Source: Microbacteriaceae bacterium PS02066 (GTDB lineage Bacteria; Actinomycetota; Actinomycetes; Actinomycetales; Microbacteriaceae). Taken from it: a DNA stretch of 64,000 bases. Under the pieces are notes generated by a model that did no database searches, was not told the origin of the DNA, and saw nothing but the letters and a program-made list of their open reading frames with translations. This document shows positions 8,626 to 18,428 of this stretch, in pieces. Location: positions 116,255-180,254 of the forward strand of contig JASCPH010000001.1 of NCBI GenBank assembly GCA_029959545.1, read 5' to 3'. How positions within the stretch are numbered: position 1 is the stretch's first letter; every line of letters begins with the position of its first letter. A program made the translations under genes and the position numbers.

Positions 8626-10169
8626 TGAGCGCACCCGAATCGCAGGCCGTCGCGGCCGAGACCGGCGGACTCTCCAAGAAGGGGCTCTCCGCGGGAACGG
8701 TGGGCCTGATCGGCGCCGTGGTCATCGGCATCTCCTGCATCGCGCCCGCCTACACGCTGACCGCGGCGCTCGGCCCCACGGTCTCCGCGGTCGGGGTGCA
8801 GGTGCCGGCGATCATCCTGGTCGGTTTCATCCCGATGCTGCTGGTGGCGTTCGGCTACCGCGAGCTGAACCGGCGCATGCCCGACTCCGGCACCTCGTTC
8901 ACCTGGGCCACGCGCGCCTTCGGCCCCTGGATCGGCTGGATGGCCGGGTGGGGTCTGGTGGCCGCCACCATCCTCGTGCTCTCCAACCTGGCCGGAATCG
9001 CCGTCGACTTCCTGTTCCTGCTGATCGCCCAGGTCACCCAGAACCCCTCGATCGCCGACATCGCGGCGCAGCCGGGGGTCAACGTCCTCGTGTGCCTCGC
9101 GTTCATGGCGGCGGCCACCTTCGTCTCGTACCGCGATATGCAGACGACGCAGAAGCTGCAGTACGTGCTGGTCGGGTTCCAGGTGGTGGTCCTGGTCGTG
9201 TTCGCGGTCGCCGCGATCATCGAGACGATGAACGGCAACGGCTTCGATGCGACCCCGTTCGACTGGTCATGGTTCGACCCGTTCGCCGTCTCGTCGTTCA
9301 GCTCCTTCGCTGCGGGTCTCTCCCTGTCGATCTTCATCTTCTGGGGGTGGGACGTCACCCTCACCATGAACGAGGAGACCAAGGATCCCGACAAGACGCC
9401 GGGTCGCGCGGCGACCATCACTGTCCTGGTGATCGTCGCGCTGTACCTGCTGCTCGCGGTCTCGCTCATCATGTTCGCCGGCGTCGGCACGGGGGAGTTC
9501 GGGCTCGGCAACCCCGACATCCAGGACAACGTGTTCTTCCACCTGTCAGGACCGGTGCTGGGCCCGCTCGCGGCCCTCGTGTCGCTTGCGGTGCTCACCA
9601 GCTCCGCCTCGTCGCTGCAGTCGACCTTCGTGTCGCCGGCGCGCACGCTGCTGGCCATGGGGCACTACGGCGCCCTGCCGGAGCGCTTCGCCAAGGTGAG
9701 CCCCCGCTTCTTCACGCCGGGCTTCGCGACGATCGTCGCCTCCGTCGTCGCATCGGTGTTCTACGCCGTCATGCGCTTCGTCAGCGAGAACGTCCTGTGG
9801 GACACCATCACCGCCCTCGGCATGATGATCTGCTTCTACTACGGGCTCACGGCCCTCGCGTGCGTCTGGTACTTCCGCAAGCAGTGGTTCGACTCGGTGC
9901 GCGCCTTCGTGTTCACGTTCCTCTTCCCGCTCGTGGGCGGCGCCACCCTCGCGGTGCTGTTCGTGACGACCCTGGTCGACTCCATGGATCCCGATTACGG
10001 CTCGGGCTCGCAGATCTTCGGTCTCGGACTCGTGTTCGTGCTGGGCGTGACGGTCATCCTGCTGGGCGTCGTGATCATGATCTGGCAGGCGGTCAAGCGC
10101 CCCGACTTCTTCCGTGGGCGCACGCTGAGCCTGGACGCGCCCGAGAGCCTGCGCCGCCGTCGGCGGTGA
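8622..10169 (+). CDS. APC family permease, probable putrescine/amine importer
   Basis: A 515-residue integral membrane transporter of the amino acid-polyamine-organocation superfamily with about 12 hydrophobic segments. It has the family-typical first helix (GLIGAVVIGISCIAPAYTLT), the YRELNRRMPDSGTSFTW loop and the helix-6 region FIFWGWDVTLTMNEETKDP. There are two in-frame ATGs, at 8622 and 8625; 8622 forms an ATGA overlap with the usp stop and GAAGGGG lies upstream. The operon context suggests uptake of putrescine or GABA, but the substrate cannot be read from the sequence. Confidence 0.87.
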   Translation: MMSAPESQAVAAETGGLSKKGLSAGTVGLIGAVVIGISCIAPAYTLTAALGPTVSAVGVQVPAIILVGFIPMLLVAFGYRELNRRMPDSGTSFTWATRAFGPWIGWMAGWGLVAATILVLSNLAGIAVDFLFLLIAQVTQNPSIADIAAQPGVNVLVCLAFMAAATFVSYRDMQTTQKLQYVLVGFQVVVLVVFAVAAIIETMNGNGFDATPFDWSWFDPFAVSSFSSFAAGLSLSIFIFWGWDVTLTMNEETKDPDKTPGRAATITVLVIVALYLLLAVSLIMFAGVGTGEFGLGNPDIQDNVFFHLSGPVLGPLAALVSLAVLTSSASSLQSTFVSPARTLLAMGHYGALPERFAKVSPRFFTPGFATIVASVVASVFYAVMRFVSENVLWDTITALGMMICFYYGLTALACVWYFRKQWFDSVRAFVFTFLFPLVGGATLAVLFVTTLVDSMDPDYGSGSQIFGLGLVFVLGVTVILLGVVIMIWQAVKRPDFFRGRTLSLDAPESLRRRRR

Positions 10170-10201
10170 CGGCACACTGAGACCACAACCAAGGAGGACG
10201 A

Positions 10202-11569
10202 ATGAGCAGCGAATACGCGGTCGTGAACCCGGCCACCGGTGAGCAGCTGGCCACCTACCCCGCCCTCAGCGACGCCGACGTCGAGCAGAAGCTCACCGCA
10301 TCCGAGAGCGCCTACCGGCGGTGGCGTGAGATGCCGGTGGCCGAACGCGCCGCGCTCGTGCGGCGCGCCGCCGAGCTGCACCGGGAACGCCGTGACGAGC
10401 TGGCGGCCATCGCGGTGCGCGAGATGGGAAAGCCGCTGGCCGCGGCCCTCGGCGAGGTCGACTTCGCCGCCGACATCACCGAGTTCTACGCCGACCACGC
10501 CGAGCAGATCACCTCTGATCGTCCGATCGACATCCTCGGCGAGGGGTCCGCCATCATCCGACCGACGCCGCTCGGGGTGCTCTTGGGCATCATGCCGTGG
10601 AACTTCCCGTACTACCAGGTCGCCCGATTCGCGGCGCCGAACCTGGTGCTGGGAAACACCATCCTGCTCAAGCACGCGCCGCAGTGCCCGGAGTCGTCCG
10701 CGGCGATCGAGGCGATCTACCGGGATGCGGGTCTGCCGGAGGGTGCGTACCTGAACCTCTACGCGAGCAACGAGCAGGCAGCCGCGATCATCGCCGATCC
10801 GCGGGTGCAGGGGGTGTCGGTCACCGGGTCGGAGCGCGCCGGCGCCGCCGTCGCGGAGATCGCCGGTCGCAACCTCAAGAAGATCGCGCTGGAGCTCGGT
10901 GGATCGGATCCGTTCATCGTGCTCTCCACGCCCGACCTGGATGCCACGGTCGCCGCCGCCGTCGAGGCGCGCATGGACAACAACGGGCAGTCCTGCAACG
11001 CACCCAAGCGCTTCATCGTGGTCGACGAACTGTACGACGCCTTCCTCGAGAAGTTCACCGCCGCGATGGCCGAGACTCCCATGGGCGACCCCTTCGCCGA
11101 GGAGACCCTGCTCGGGCCCCTCTCGTCTCTCGCCGCCGCCGAGCGGCTAGAGGCGCAGGTCGACACGGCCGTCGCGCAGGGTGCTCGGCTGGTGACCGGC
11201 GGCACCCGGGACGGCGCGTTCTACGCGCCCACGGTGCTCACAGACGTCACGCCCGAGATGGACGTGTATCGCGAGGAGCTCTTCGGGCCCGCCGGCGTCG
11301 TCTACCGCGTCCGGGACGAGGAGGACGCGGTGCGCGTGGCGAACGACACGAGCTTCGGGCTCGGCTCGTACGTGTACACGACCGATCCCGCACAGGCCGA
11401 GCGCGTGGCGGATCGGATCGAGGCCGGCATGGTCTACGTCAACTGCGTGCTGGCCGATTCTCCGGAGTTGCCCTTCGGCGGCGTCAAGCGCTCCGGCACG
11501 GGACGCGAGATGGGCCTGCTGGCGGCGGACGAGTTCGTCAACAAGAAGCTCATCCGCATCGCCGACTGA
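10202..11569 (+). CDS. gabD: NAD(P)-dependent succinate-semialdehyde dehydrogenase (GabD-like)
   Basis: A 455-residue aldehyde dehydrogenase that oxidises succinate semialdehyde to succinate. The general-base glutamate lies in LELGGSDP (residue 231) and the catalytic cysteine in [12 protein letters not shown] (residue 265). The C-terminal [15 protein letters not shown] matches short GabD-type enzymes. An AAGGAGGA ribosome-binding site precedes the ATG. It closes the putrescine-to-succinate route. No separate 4-aminobutanal dehydrogenase is present, so this enzyme may serve both aldehyde steps, or the other one is encoded elsewhere (inference). Confidence 0.9.
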   Translation: MSSEYAVVNPATGEQLATYPALSDADVEQKLTASESAYRRWREMPVAERAALVRRAAELHRERRDELAAIAVREMGKPLAAALGEVDFAADITEFYADHAEQITSDRPIDILGEGSAIIRPTPLGVLLGIMPWNFPYYQVARFAAPNLVLGNTILLKHAPQCPESSAAIEAIYRDAGLPEGAYLNLYASNEQAAAIIADPRVQGVSVTGSERAGAAVAEIAGRNLKKIALELGGSDPFIVLSTPDLDATVAAAVEARMDNNGQSCNAPKRFIVVDELYDAFLEKFTAAMAETPMGDPFAEETLLGPLSSLAAAERLEAQVDTAVAQGARLVTGGTRDGAFYAPTVLTDVTPEMDVYREELFGPAGVVYRVRDEEDAVRVANDTSFGLGSYVYTTDPAQAERVADRIEAGMVYVNCVLADSPELPFGGVKRSGTGREMGLLAADEFVNKKLIRIAD

Positions 11570-11574
11570 GCGGG

Positions 11575-11613
11575 GACGAAGGTGGGGGCGAGTATCTCGC
11601 CCCCACCTTCGTC
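11575..11613. terminator. Bidirectional terminator hairpin
   Basis: A perfect 18-bp stem (11575-11592 with 11596-11613) with a 3-nt loop sits between the convergent gabD and TPR genes and overlaps the last codons of the TPR gene. It is very stable but has no long T-tract on either side. Confidence 0.75.
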
Positions 11614-14428
11614 ACGCGGGGAGGGTCGCGCGGATCTCGGCCGCCTCGGCCGGCCGGCCGAGGCTCTCCAGCACGTCGCCGAGTTCGAGCGCGGCGGTCT
11701 GTCGCAGCGCCTCGTCGTCGCCGGCGTGCTCGAGCGCCGCGCGGTAGAGCGCGACCGCATCCGCGGGACGCTGGGCGCCCACCAGGATGCGCGCCGCGAC
11801 GAACTCCGAACGGCTGGCGGCTGTCGCGTCGCCGGCCTGGACGAAGCCGTCGGCCGCCTCAAGGGCAGTGGCGACGGCCTCGTCGGTGCGCTCCGCGGCG
11901 GCGAGAGCGCGTGCGCGCGTGTCGAGCACGTCGGCGACGAACCATGCCGCCTCGTGTGCACGGCCGAGCTCGACGGCCTCGTCCAGCAGGGCGAAGACCT
12001 TCTCGAGGTCCCCGCGCTGCTGGTGCGCCTGCGCGAGCGTGTGGAGCCCGTCGGCCAACAGCCCCACCTGTTCTTCGTCGCCCCGAACGAGTTCCACAGC
12101 CTCCGTCAGCGAATCGATCGCGTCGTCGATCTCGCCGAACCGGCCGAGCAGCCGTCCGTGCTCCTTGAGGGCGTAGGCGCGCGCGGCGGGCTCCTCCGCC
12201 TCCTCGTGCAGCTGGGCGGCGAACTCCCAGCCGCCGAGAGCATTGCCGAACTGGCCGGCCTGCTCGAAGGCGCGAGTGAGCAGCCCGACGGTGATCGCGC
12301 GGGAGCCGGCCGGCTCCTCCGCTGCCGTCTCCTCCTGGAGAACCTGGTCGAGCACCTCCACGGCCTCCTCGCCGAGTCCGGCACCCAGCAGGGCGCGGCC
12401 GAGACGGAAGCGCAGGTCCGTCGCCGGAGCACCCGTGGCCTCACGGCGCTCGGTGGCGACGCGGTAGCGCGACACCGCCTCGCCCATGGCGCCCGCATCC
12501 TCGTGCAGCGCACCCGCGAGGAAGAACACGTTGCTCACGAGGCCGTCATCGGCTCCGGCCAGCAGGTGGATGCGGGTGGCTTCGTCCGCGTCGGCGGCGC
12601 CCTGGGCGTACTCGCCCCGACCACCGCGCGTACGCGCGCGCAGCAACAGTGCCCGCGCCCGGCGCGCGTCGCTGATGCCCTCCTGGGCGACGAGCGCGTC
12701 GAGGAGTTCCGTGGCCGCATCGAGGTCGCCCGAGGCCGCCAGCATGTCGGCCTGCAGCCAGCGCTGCGAGTAGGCGAATCCGGGCTCGCCGGCCTCGGCG
12801 AACAGCGCCGCGGCCCGGCCGAACAGCTCGGCGGTGCGTCGCCGCTCGTCCGGTTCGGTCGCCGCCTGGTCCTTCAATCGAAGGAACGCGAGCGTCGCGA
12901 TGACATCGGCACGCAGGGCCGCGGGTGCGTCCTCGAGTTCGTCGAGCGTGCGCTGCAGCGTCTCGATCGCTCCCTCGGTCTCGGCGCCGAACACGAGCAG
13001 CCCGAGTCGCTCCTCGAGCTCCGCCTGCGCGGTGCGGCCGGTCGCGCGCAGAGCCTCGATGCGTGCAGGGAACGCGGCTGCCGCCTCGTCGAGACGGTCG
13101 AGGGCCACGAGGATTCCCAGCTGACCGTGCGTGAGTGCCACGCGCTGCTCGGCATCGGCATCGTCGAGGGCGTCGATGATCGCCTCGAGTGCGGCGATCG
13201 AGCCGAGCTGATCCAGGGCGAGCGCGCGCTCGACGCGCTCCGCGGGGGTCCGGGGGACGGGGGCGGTGGACCGGGCCGCGAAGTCGTGGGAGCTGATCGG
13301 CACCTCGTAGCGCTCGGCGCCGACGGCGCGCTGGCCGGCGAGCCAGGCGGTCTGGGCGTCGGTGCCGTTGCGAGCGTCGAAGGCCTGGGCGATGCTCTCG
13401 GCGGCCGCCCACATCCGCGCGGCGAGCCCGGCGGCGGGCCAGACGCCGTCGTGTGCGCCGATCAGGGGGACGAGCGCCTCGGCGTCGGAGCCGCGCACGG
13501 CGGCGTCGGGGTGACCGGCGGCGGCGACCGCATCCAGCGCGACGGCGAAGGCCGCAAGCGCCTCCAGGTGCGCGGTGGCGTTGAGTCCGTCGTGGGTGAG
13601 CCAGGGCAGGTGGCGCTCGACGAGCGCGAGCGCGCGCGCCTCGTTGCCGGTCACGGCGCAGAAGACGATGTTCTTCGCGACGATGGAGAGGTTGTCGGCA
13701 TTGTCCTTCGCGAGGCGATAGCTGCGCAGATGCGCGGTGCGCGCCTCATCCGGCCGGCCGGCGTGCAGGTAGGGGAGGAGGGAGCGTGCGAGGGCGTGCT
13801 CGGGCTCCTCGCCGCACGTGAAGCCGCCCTCCACGAGCTCCTCGACCAGACGGATCGCCTCCGCCTCATCGCCGGTCTCCGCGAAGAACCCGGCGAACTG
13901 GCTGCGCGTGCAGGCGTCGCAGTGGCTGTACGCGTCGCGGGGCGTGGCCTCGAGCCGACGCCGGAGCTCGGCCGCCTCGTCGAGGCGTCCCGCCGACCAC
14001 GCGTCCTCGAAGCGCGCCATCAGTACGCCGCTCATGCCGTGACCGGCGCGTTCGTAATGGGTCTGCATGTCATCGAGCACGGCGGTGATCTGCTCGGACG
14101 AGAACTCGGGCGAGCCGCGGAGGGCTCCCGCCATCCACTTGTAGTGCCACATGAGGTCGCCCGCGGGCTCCAGCTCGGCGGGGAAGCGCTCGGGGTCTGC
14201 GTCGTGATGACCCAGGCACCACGCGAACGAGGTGAGCATCAGATCCGTGTCGCCGCCCATGTTGGCGCTGGCGGTCTGCCGCATCCGCGCCTCGTACTCC
14301 AGGCGCTCGTCACCGCTTTCCTGCGCCAGCGCGACCGCCTCTGCGACCAGTGACCTCTCGGCCGGTCCCCAGGGCGTGCGGTCGATCTCGTCGAACAGCG
14401 ATCGGATGCGGGTCGCGTAACCGGTCAT
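11612..14428 (-). CDS. Large tetratricopeptide-repeat protein, partner of HSP90-like ATPase
   Basis: 938 residues without a signal peptide or membrane segment. It is almost entirely alpha-helical and rich in A, E and L, with repeated TPR-like helix pairs such as [46 protein letters not shown] and [17 protein letters not shown], densest in the C-terminal half. The N-terminal part contains a CDAC pair ([11 protein letters not shown]). The ATG at 14428 overlaps the stop of the upstream HSP90-like gene by 4 nt (ATGA), so the two proteins are probably made together. In eukaryotes TPR proteins are HSP90 co-chaperones, which makes this pairing suggestive. No enzymatic domain was recognised. Confidence 0.85.
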   Translation of the reverse strand: MTGYATRIRSLFDEIDRTPWGPAERSLVAEAVALAQESGDERLEYEARMRQTASANMGGDTDLMLTSFAWCLGHHDADPERFPAELEPAGDLMWHYKWMAGALRGSPEFSSEQITAVLDDMQTHYERAGHGMSGVLMARFEDAWSAGRLDEAAELRRRLEATPRDAYSHCDACTRSQFAGFFAETGDEAEAIRLVEELVEGGFTCGEEPEHALARSLLPYLHAGRPDEARTAHLRSYRLAKDNADNLSIVAKNIVFCAVTGNEARALALVERHLPWLTHDGLNATAHLEALAAFAVALDAVAAAGHPDAAVRGSDAEALVPLIGAHDGVWPAAGLAARMWAAAESIAQAFDARNGTDAQTAWLAGQRAVGAERYEVPISSHDFAARSTAPVPRTPAERVERALALDQLGSIAALEAIIDALDDADAEQRVALTHGQLGILVALDRLDEAAAAFPARIEALRATGRTAQAELEERLGLLVFGAETEGAIETLQRTLDELEDAPAALRADVIATLAFLRLKDQAATEPDERRRTAELFGRAAALFAEAGEPGFAYSQRWLQADMLAASGDLDAATELLDALVAQEGISDARRARALLLRARTRGGRGEYAQGAADADEATRIHLLAGADDGLVSNVFFLAGALHEDAGAMGEAVSRYRVATERREATGAPATDLRFRLGRALLGAGLGEEAVEVLDQVLQEETAAEEPAGSRAITVGLLTRAFEQAGQFGNALGGWEFAAQLHEEAEEPAARAYALKEHGRLLGRFGEIDDAIDSLTEAVELVRGDEEQVGLLADGLHTLAQAHQQRGDLEKVFALLDEAVELGRAHEAAWFVADVLDTRARALAAAERTDEAVATALEAADGFVQAGDATAASRSEFVAARILVGAQRPADAVALYRAALEHAGDDEALRQTAALELGDVLESLGRPAEAAEIRATLPA

Positions 14429-16242
14429 GATGCTCCTTCCGGGTCGGGGGTGGCTGCGAGCGCTCTCTCGAGCAGCTCCGCGAGCGAGGTGCTCATCACG
14501 GCGCGGTCGCGCGGGCTGAGCGGATGATGCCCGGCGAGCAACGACTGCACGTGCAGCAGTCGGATGCCGCTGTCGAAGACCGCCGTGTCGCCCGCCGCCG
14601 CGAGCGCGCGGACGGTCGGGTTGCCCCAGTTCAGGCACAGCCTCGCGGCGGGCGGTGCCGCATCCGCGTCGGCGCCGGTGACGGCCTTTTCCGCGCGGTC
14701 GAGCACTCCCGACCACAGTGCGCCGGCGGCGCCGCGAGCGCGTCCCCGGTCGAGCGCCCGGAGGGCCTGCGGGTCCGCGACGAACAGACCGGGCAGTTCC
14801 CGGCGTTCGAACGAACGCACCGAGACATCGATGTCGCCGAGGGCCGTTCGGGCGCGTCGTTCGAGCTCGAGGGCTGCGTTGCGGTCGTCGAGGGGAGGGA
14901 GATCGAGCCGGTCCATCTCGGCGCCGACCTCGACGCGCTCCACGGAGACCTCGGGGAAGATCTCGGGCAGAAGCCGGATGAGCTCGGCGTCGTAGAGGTA
15001 ACCGCCGTCGACGAGCAGCGTGCCCGGCGGCACGATGCTCGCGAGCTGGCGGAACTCGTCGACGGTCTCGGCGTAGCGGACCTCGGGCGAGCGGCGCACG
15101 AGCTCCTCGATCCGCACGCGTCCCGCGGTCGTCTCCACCGACAGCCAGCGCACGATGAAGCGGGCCAGCTCGTCGTCGTGGCGCACGAGGGACTTCAGAG
15201 CGACCTCGTGGACGGCGACGAACTGCGCGAGCCGCGCGGGCTCGCGCAACGCCAGCTCCAGGATCCAGCGCCGGATCGCGTCGCCGATCTCGCCGCGGGT
15301 CTGCTCGAGCGCGTCGTCGTCGACGAGCGCCTCCCGGCTGGCGGTCGGATGCAGCCCGCCCGAGTCGATGACCGCGCGCGCGAAGAACGCCCAGTCGGGC
15401 AGCAGATCGTCGGTGCGCTCGGCCAACAGCATCCGGCGCAGGTACACGCGTGTGCTCTGGCGTGCCGAGGGCGGCGGCGCGAAGGGCAGGACGTAGGCGA
15501 CGCCGCGGGTCTGCGTGGCGGCGACCGTCAGCTCGATCGCGTCCAGCGGCTCGACGCCGATGAGCTCGCGCCCGTACGCGAGCCGGGTCTCGAGGTCGCC
15601 GTCGAGGAAGGGTGCGGGCTCGGTCACGGTGGTCTCACCGCCGCCGGGCAGATCCACCACGACCGTCACCGGCAGGTAGCGGCCGAACGTCTCGGCCAGC
15701 TCCAGCACCGTCGCACCCGTGAGCAGCGACGCACTGTCGCTGCGTGGGGTGAGGTGCACGCTGGTTCCGACGGGGATGTCGTCGTCGCACGGCTGCACGG
15801 CGAAGGTTCCGTCCGAGCGTCCGACCCACTCGATGGCAGGACCTCCGGCGGCGCTCCGCGAGCGGATCACGATCGTGTCGCACACCATGAAGCACGACAG
15901 CATCCCGATGCCGAACTGGCCGAGGAAGTCGCTGCGCGGAAGGTCGAAGATGTCGCGCTTGGAGCTGCGCCCCACGGTCGCCAGCAGATCGGCGACCTCG
16001 CTCTCGGTGAGGCCGATGCCGTCGTCGCGGATGATGAACTCGGGCGCTTCGACGCCGGCCGGCGTGATGCGGATGCGGCCGCCGCCGCCATCCAGCGCGC
16101 GACGTGCGGCGATGGCGTCCACCGCATTTTGCAGGAGCTCGCGGAGGAAGACGCGGGGGCTCGAGTAGATGTGCCGACTGAGAAGATCGATCACCCCGCG
16201 TAGGTCGACCTGGAACTGATGGGGGGCCGGCACCTCGTTCAC
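14425..16242 (-). CDS. HSP90 family (HtpG-like) ATPase
   Basis: 605 residues, close to the length of HtpG. The N-terminal Bergerat-fold ATP site is complete: ELLQNAVDA (Glu35, Asn39, Asp42), DDGIGL (Asp74-Leu78) and GQFGIGMLS (108-116). The middle segment includes a YVLPFAPPPSARQSTRVYLRRMLL strand region and SGGLHPTASREAL. The C-terminal LNWGNPTVRALA resembles the HtpG dimerisation domain. It has no MEEVD-like tail, the eukaryotic TPR-docking motif. The start is the GTG at 16242 with GAGGAG upstream; a TACGCT box on this strand (16302-16307) could be its promoter. Similarity to canonical HtpG looks distant, so this is probably the separate actinobacterial HSP90 subfamily rather than htpG itself (inference). 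Confidence 0.88.
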   Translation of the reverse strand: MNEVPAPHQFQVDLRGVIDLLSRHIYSSPRVFLRELLQNAVDAIAARRALDGGGGRIRITPAGVEAPEFIIRDDGIGLTESEVADLLATVGRSSKRDIFDLPRSDFLGQFGIGMLSCFMVCDTIVIRSRSAAGGPAIEWVGRSDGTFAVQPCDDDIPVGTSVHLTPRSDSASLLTGATVLELAETFGRYLPVTVVVDLPGGGETTVTEPAPFLDGDLETRLAYGRELIGVEPLDAIELTVAATQTRGVAYVLPFAPPPSARQSTRVYLRRMLLAERTDDLLPDWAFFARAVIDSGGLHPTASREALVDDDALEQTRGEIGDAIRRWILELALREPARLAQFVAVHEVALKSLVRHDDELARFIVRWLSVETTAGRVRIEELVRRSPEVRYAETVDEFRQLASIVPPGTLLVDGGYLYDAELIRLLPEIFPEVSVERVEVGAEMDRLDLPPLDDRNAALELERRARTALGDIDVSVRSFERRELPGLFVADPQALRALDRGRARGAAGALWSGVLDRAEKAVTGADADAAPPAARLCLNWGNPTVRALAAAGDTAVFDSGIRLLHVQSLLAGHHPLSPRDRAVMSTSLAELLERALAATPDPEGAS

Positions 16243-16377
16243 CGTCGCTCCTCGAACCTCATCGCAGCGCCGCCCATCGGGTGGCGGGCGGCGACCGATT
16301 CAGCGTACTCCGGGAGGGCGCGCGGACCTGAGCGCCTGGGGAGAGAACGATCCCGTGCGCCCCTGGCCCGGTTGGGC

Positions 16378-16383
16378 CAGGAT
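16378..16383 (+). promoter_or_regulatory. -10 box (CAGGAT), leaderless start
   Basis: CAGGAT ends 6 nt before the ATG at 16390, the same spacing as the other leaderless starts in this window. The first base departs from TANNNT, so the call is tentative. Confidence 0.4.
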
Positions 16384-16389
16384 GGGGTC

Positions 16390-16830
16390 ATGAGCGACAC
16401 GACGCAGACCGACGGGGTACGGGTGCTGGACGAGGAGGCCATGTGGCGCCTGCTCGCGACACAGGAGGTCGGTCGCCTGGTGACCAGCATCGGCGAGCGC
16501 ATCGACGTGTTCCCCGTCGGCTACGCACTCGACGGCCGCAGCATCCTGTTCCGCACCGCGCCCGGCACGAAGCTGCTCGAGCTCACCGCCCGCGACGAGG
16601 TGCTGTTCGAGGTCGACGACCACAGCGAGCGTGATGCCTGGAGCGTCGTCGTGCGCGGGACGGCGGCGGCCGTCGCCCATTCCGACGAGATCGCGGCCCT
16701 CGAGTCCCTCGCCTCGGCACCCTGGGCGCCCACCGTCAAGGACGTCCTTGTGCGCATCACGCCGTCGGTCACCACCGGACGCGCCTTCGAGCGGCGCAGC
16801 GCCGATCCCGCCGAGGGGGCGATGGCGTGA
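16390..16830 (+). CDS. Pyridoxamine 5'-phosphate oxidase-fold (FMN-binding split barrel) protein
   Basis: A 146-residue small flavin-type split-barrel protein. The stretch GRLVTSIGERIDVFPVGYALDGRSILFRTAPGTK is typical of actinobacterial PNPOx-like proteins that bind FMN, F420 or heme, and VLFEVDD with WSVVVRGTA are the following strands. It is too short and lacks the residues for a true PdxH, so the reaction is unknown. The start at 16390 is set by a -10-like box 6 nt upstream; in-frame codons further upstream are not conserved-looking. The stop overlaps the next gene's GTG. Confidence 0.8.
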   Translation: MSDTTQTDGVRVLDEEAMWRLLATQEVGRLVTSIGERIDVFPVGYALDGRSILFRTAPGTKLLELTARDEVLFEVDDHSERDAWSVVVRGTAAAVAHSDEIAALESLASAPWAPTVKDVLVRITPSVTTGRAFERRSADPAEGAMA

Positions 16831-17717
16831 CGCTGGATCCGGCGCCGGCTGCGGGGCCGCCGACTGCCGCACCGCGACGCCGCAATCGCGGGGCGGGCTG
16901 GATCATCGTCCTCTCACTGGGCCTCATCCTCATCCTTCTGCTCGCCGCTGGCACGGGCGGCGCGTGGCTCATCTGGCAGCAGCGCGAGCGACTGCTCGCT
17001 TCGCGGGTGATGAGCCCCGAGCAGGAGTCGGCGGTCGCCGATGCGTTTGTCACCGCGTCAGAGAAGGTGGCCGCCACCCAGCAGGCGACGGCCGACTACG
17101 AGAGCGATCGTCGCGCCTGGGACGACGAGCACGCGCAGGTCGAGGAGTGGAAGACCGGGACCGACTCGCCGCTGCTGGCCGTGCCCAACCCCGGAGGGAC
17201 AGCGATTCCCGGCCCGGATCCGGACGGGCGCGCGTTCCTCTCGTCGATCGGCGCGGACGGTGTTCAGGTCGCGTTCGATGCCGGGGACGAGAACTGCGGC
17301 TACCACCTCTCCGAGCGCACCGGGTACGAGATCGTCGTCGGCGGCTGCTACTCCACCCGGTATCCGAGCTGGTTGTTCCTCGCGTGGGATCCGGGCATGG
17401 AATCGTCCGTGTGGGCCGTGTTCGTGCACGAGGCCATGCACTGGTACCAGTACCAGAACTACTATCCGGCCTTCCTCGCAGCCGATCGGGCGGGCGTCAC
17501 CGACGACCAGTACGGCCCGGAGCTGGAGGCGGACGCGAGCTGTCGTGCCGTGTACGTCTACGGCATCCCGGCATCCGACTACGTCGACACCTCCTCGCCG
17601 TGCGACATCGACGGCTGGTACGACGGCTGGCTGCTGGACCATCTCGCATCGCTCGGCGTCCAGGTCACGGAACCCGTCGCGACAGACTACGAGGTGCTCG
17701 AGGTGGTGCGACCGTGA
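16827..17717 (+). CDS. Membrane-anchored protein with HEXXH metallopeptidase motif
   Basis: 296 residues. A short proline-rich cytoplasmic head is followed by one membrane helix at about 25-48 (WIIVLSLGLILILLLAAGT), a helical stalk and an extracytoplasmic domain. That domain contains VFVHEAMHWYQ with HEAMH at residues 201-205, a match to the HEXXH zinc-peptidase motif. About 30 residues later ELEADASCRAVY supplies a plausible third ligand (Glu234 or Asp236). Four cysteines (NCGYH, GGCYS, ASCRA, SSPCD) could form disulfides. No characterised family was recognised. It is coupled to the PNPOx-like gene (GTGA overlap) and to the following lipoprotein gene. Confidence 0.75.
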   Translation: MTLDPAPAAGPPTAAPRRRNRGAGWIIVLSLGLILILLLAAGTGGAWLIWQQRERLLASRVMSPEQESAVADAFVTASEKVAATQQATADYESDRRAWDDEHAQVEEWKTGTDSPLLAVPNPGGTAIPGPDPDGRAFLSSIGADGVQVAFDAGDENCGYHLSERTGYEIVVGGCYSTRYPSWLFLAWDPGMESSVWAVFVHEAMHWYQYQNYYPAFLAADRAGVTDDQYGPELEADASCRAVYVYGIPASDYVDTSSPCDIDGWYDGWLLDHLASLGVQVTEPVATDYEVLEVVRP

Positions 17718-18166
17718 GGGCGCGTTCCGGCCTGGCAGCCGCGTCGTTGTCGGCCGTGCTCGCGCTGACGGCGTGCTCGTCGGTGGATGCGGATGCGGCG
17801 GATCGCCGGATGAACGAGGTGTTCGACGATCTCGTCGCTCAGGCATCGGCGGTGGATCCCCAGGTGCTGCGCACTCTCGAGACCGCCGAGCCGCGCACGC
17901 AAGCGTGCTCCCGGCCCGCTGACACCGAGCAGGTCGTGCTCACCGCGACCGGAGTGCTCGCCGTCGCCGCCGACGTCTCGCAGGCGACCGGGGTGCGCGA
18001 CGATCTCGGCGAGAGCCTGGATCCCGACGTGTGGCGAGCGCTCGCCGACGCCGATCCGGGCGCCGAAAGCCAGGGCTGGATCTCGGAGGACGGCGTCACC
18101 GTGACCCTGGCGGCGGAGGGTCCTGCGGTGGTGATCGCGGTCTTCTCGCCGTGCCTTCCAGCGTGA
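17714..18166 (+). CDS. Small secreted lipoprotein of unknown function
   Basis: 150 residues with a lipoprotein signal: a basic start, a hydrophobic core and the lipobox LTAC, with the lipidated cysteine at residue 21. The mature part is acidic and carries two further cysteines (QACSR, FSPCLPA) likely to form a disulfide. The start is the GTG at 17714, which overlaps the stop of the metallopeptidase-like gene by 4 nt (GTGA). It is probably attached to the outer face of the membrane beside that protein. No family was recognised. Confidence 0.75.
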   Translation: MRARSGLAAASLSAVLALTACSSVDADAADRRMNEVFDDLVAQASAVDPQVLRTLETAEPRTQACSRPADTEQVVLTATGVLAVAADVSQATGVRDDLGESLDPDVWRALADADPGAESQGWISEDGVTVTLAAEGPAVVIAVFSPCLPA

Positions 18167-18310
18167 GCGCGTTCGCGCCCCCGTGTGCCATGCCGTACAC
18201 TTGAGCGTGCAGTTGAAGTCTGCATTCTTTCGCCGTGCCCGTCATCGGGACGACACATCCCTTTGGATCAGGTCACGGCAGGAGTGCGGGCGCGAGACCT
18301 CCGGGTCTCT

Positions 18311-18383
<73 letters not shown>

Positions 18384-18428
18384 CGCGCCAGCGCATGCTG
18401 GCACGACGTAAGCGATTCAGGTGGGTGC

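Noticed and set aside
11582..14353. A 923-codon plus-strand frame opposite the TPR gene
   Set aside because: It starts in the terminator hairpin and has no recognisable domain. The minus-strand frame has regular TPR helices, so this is a shadow.
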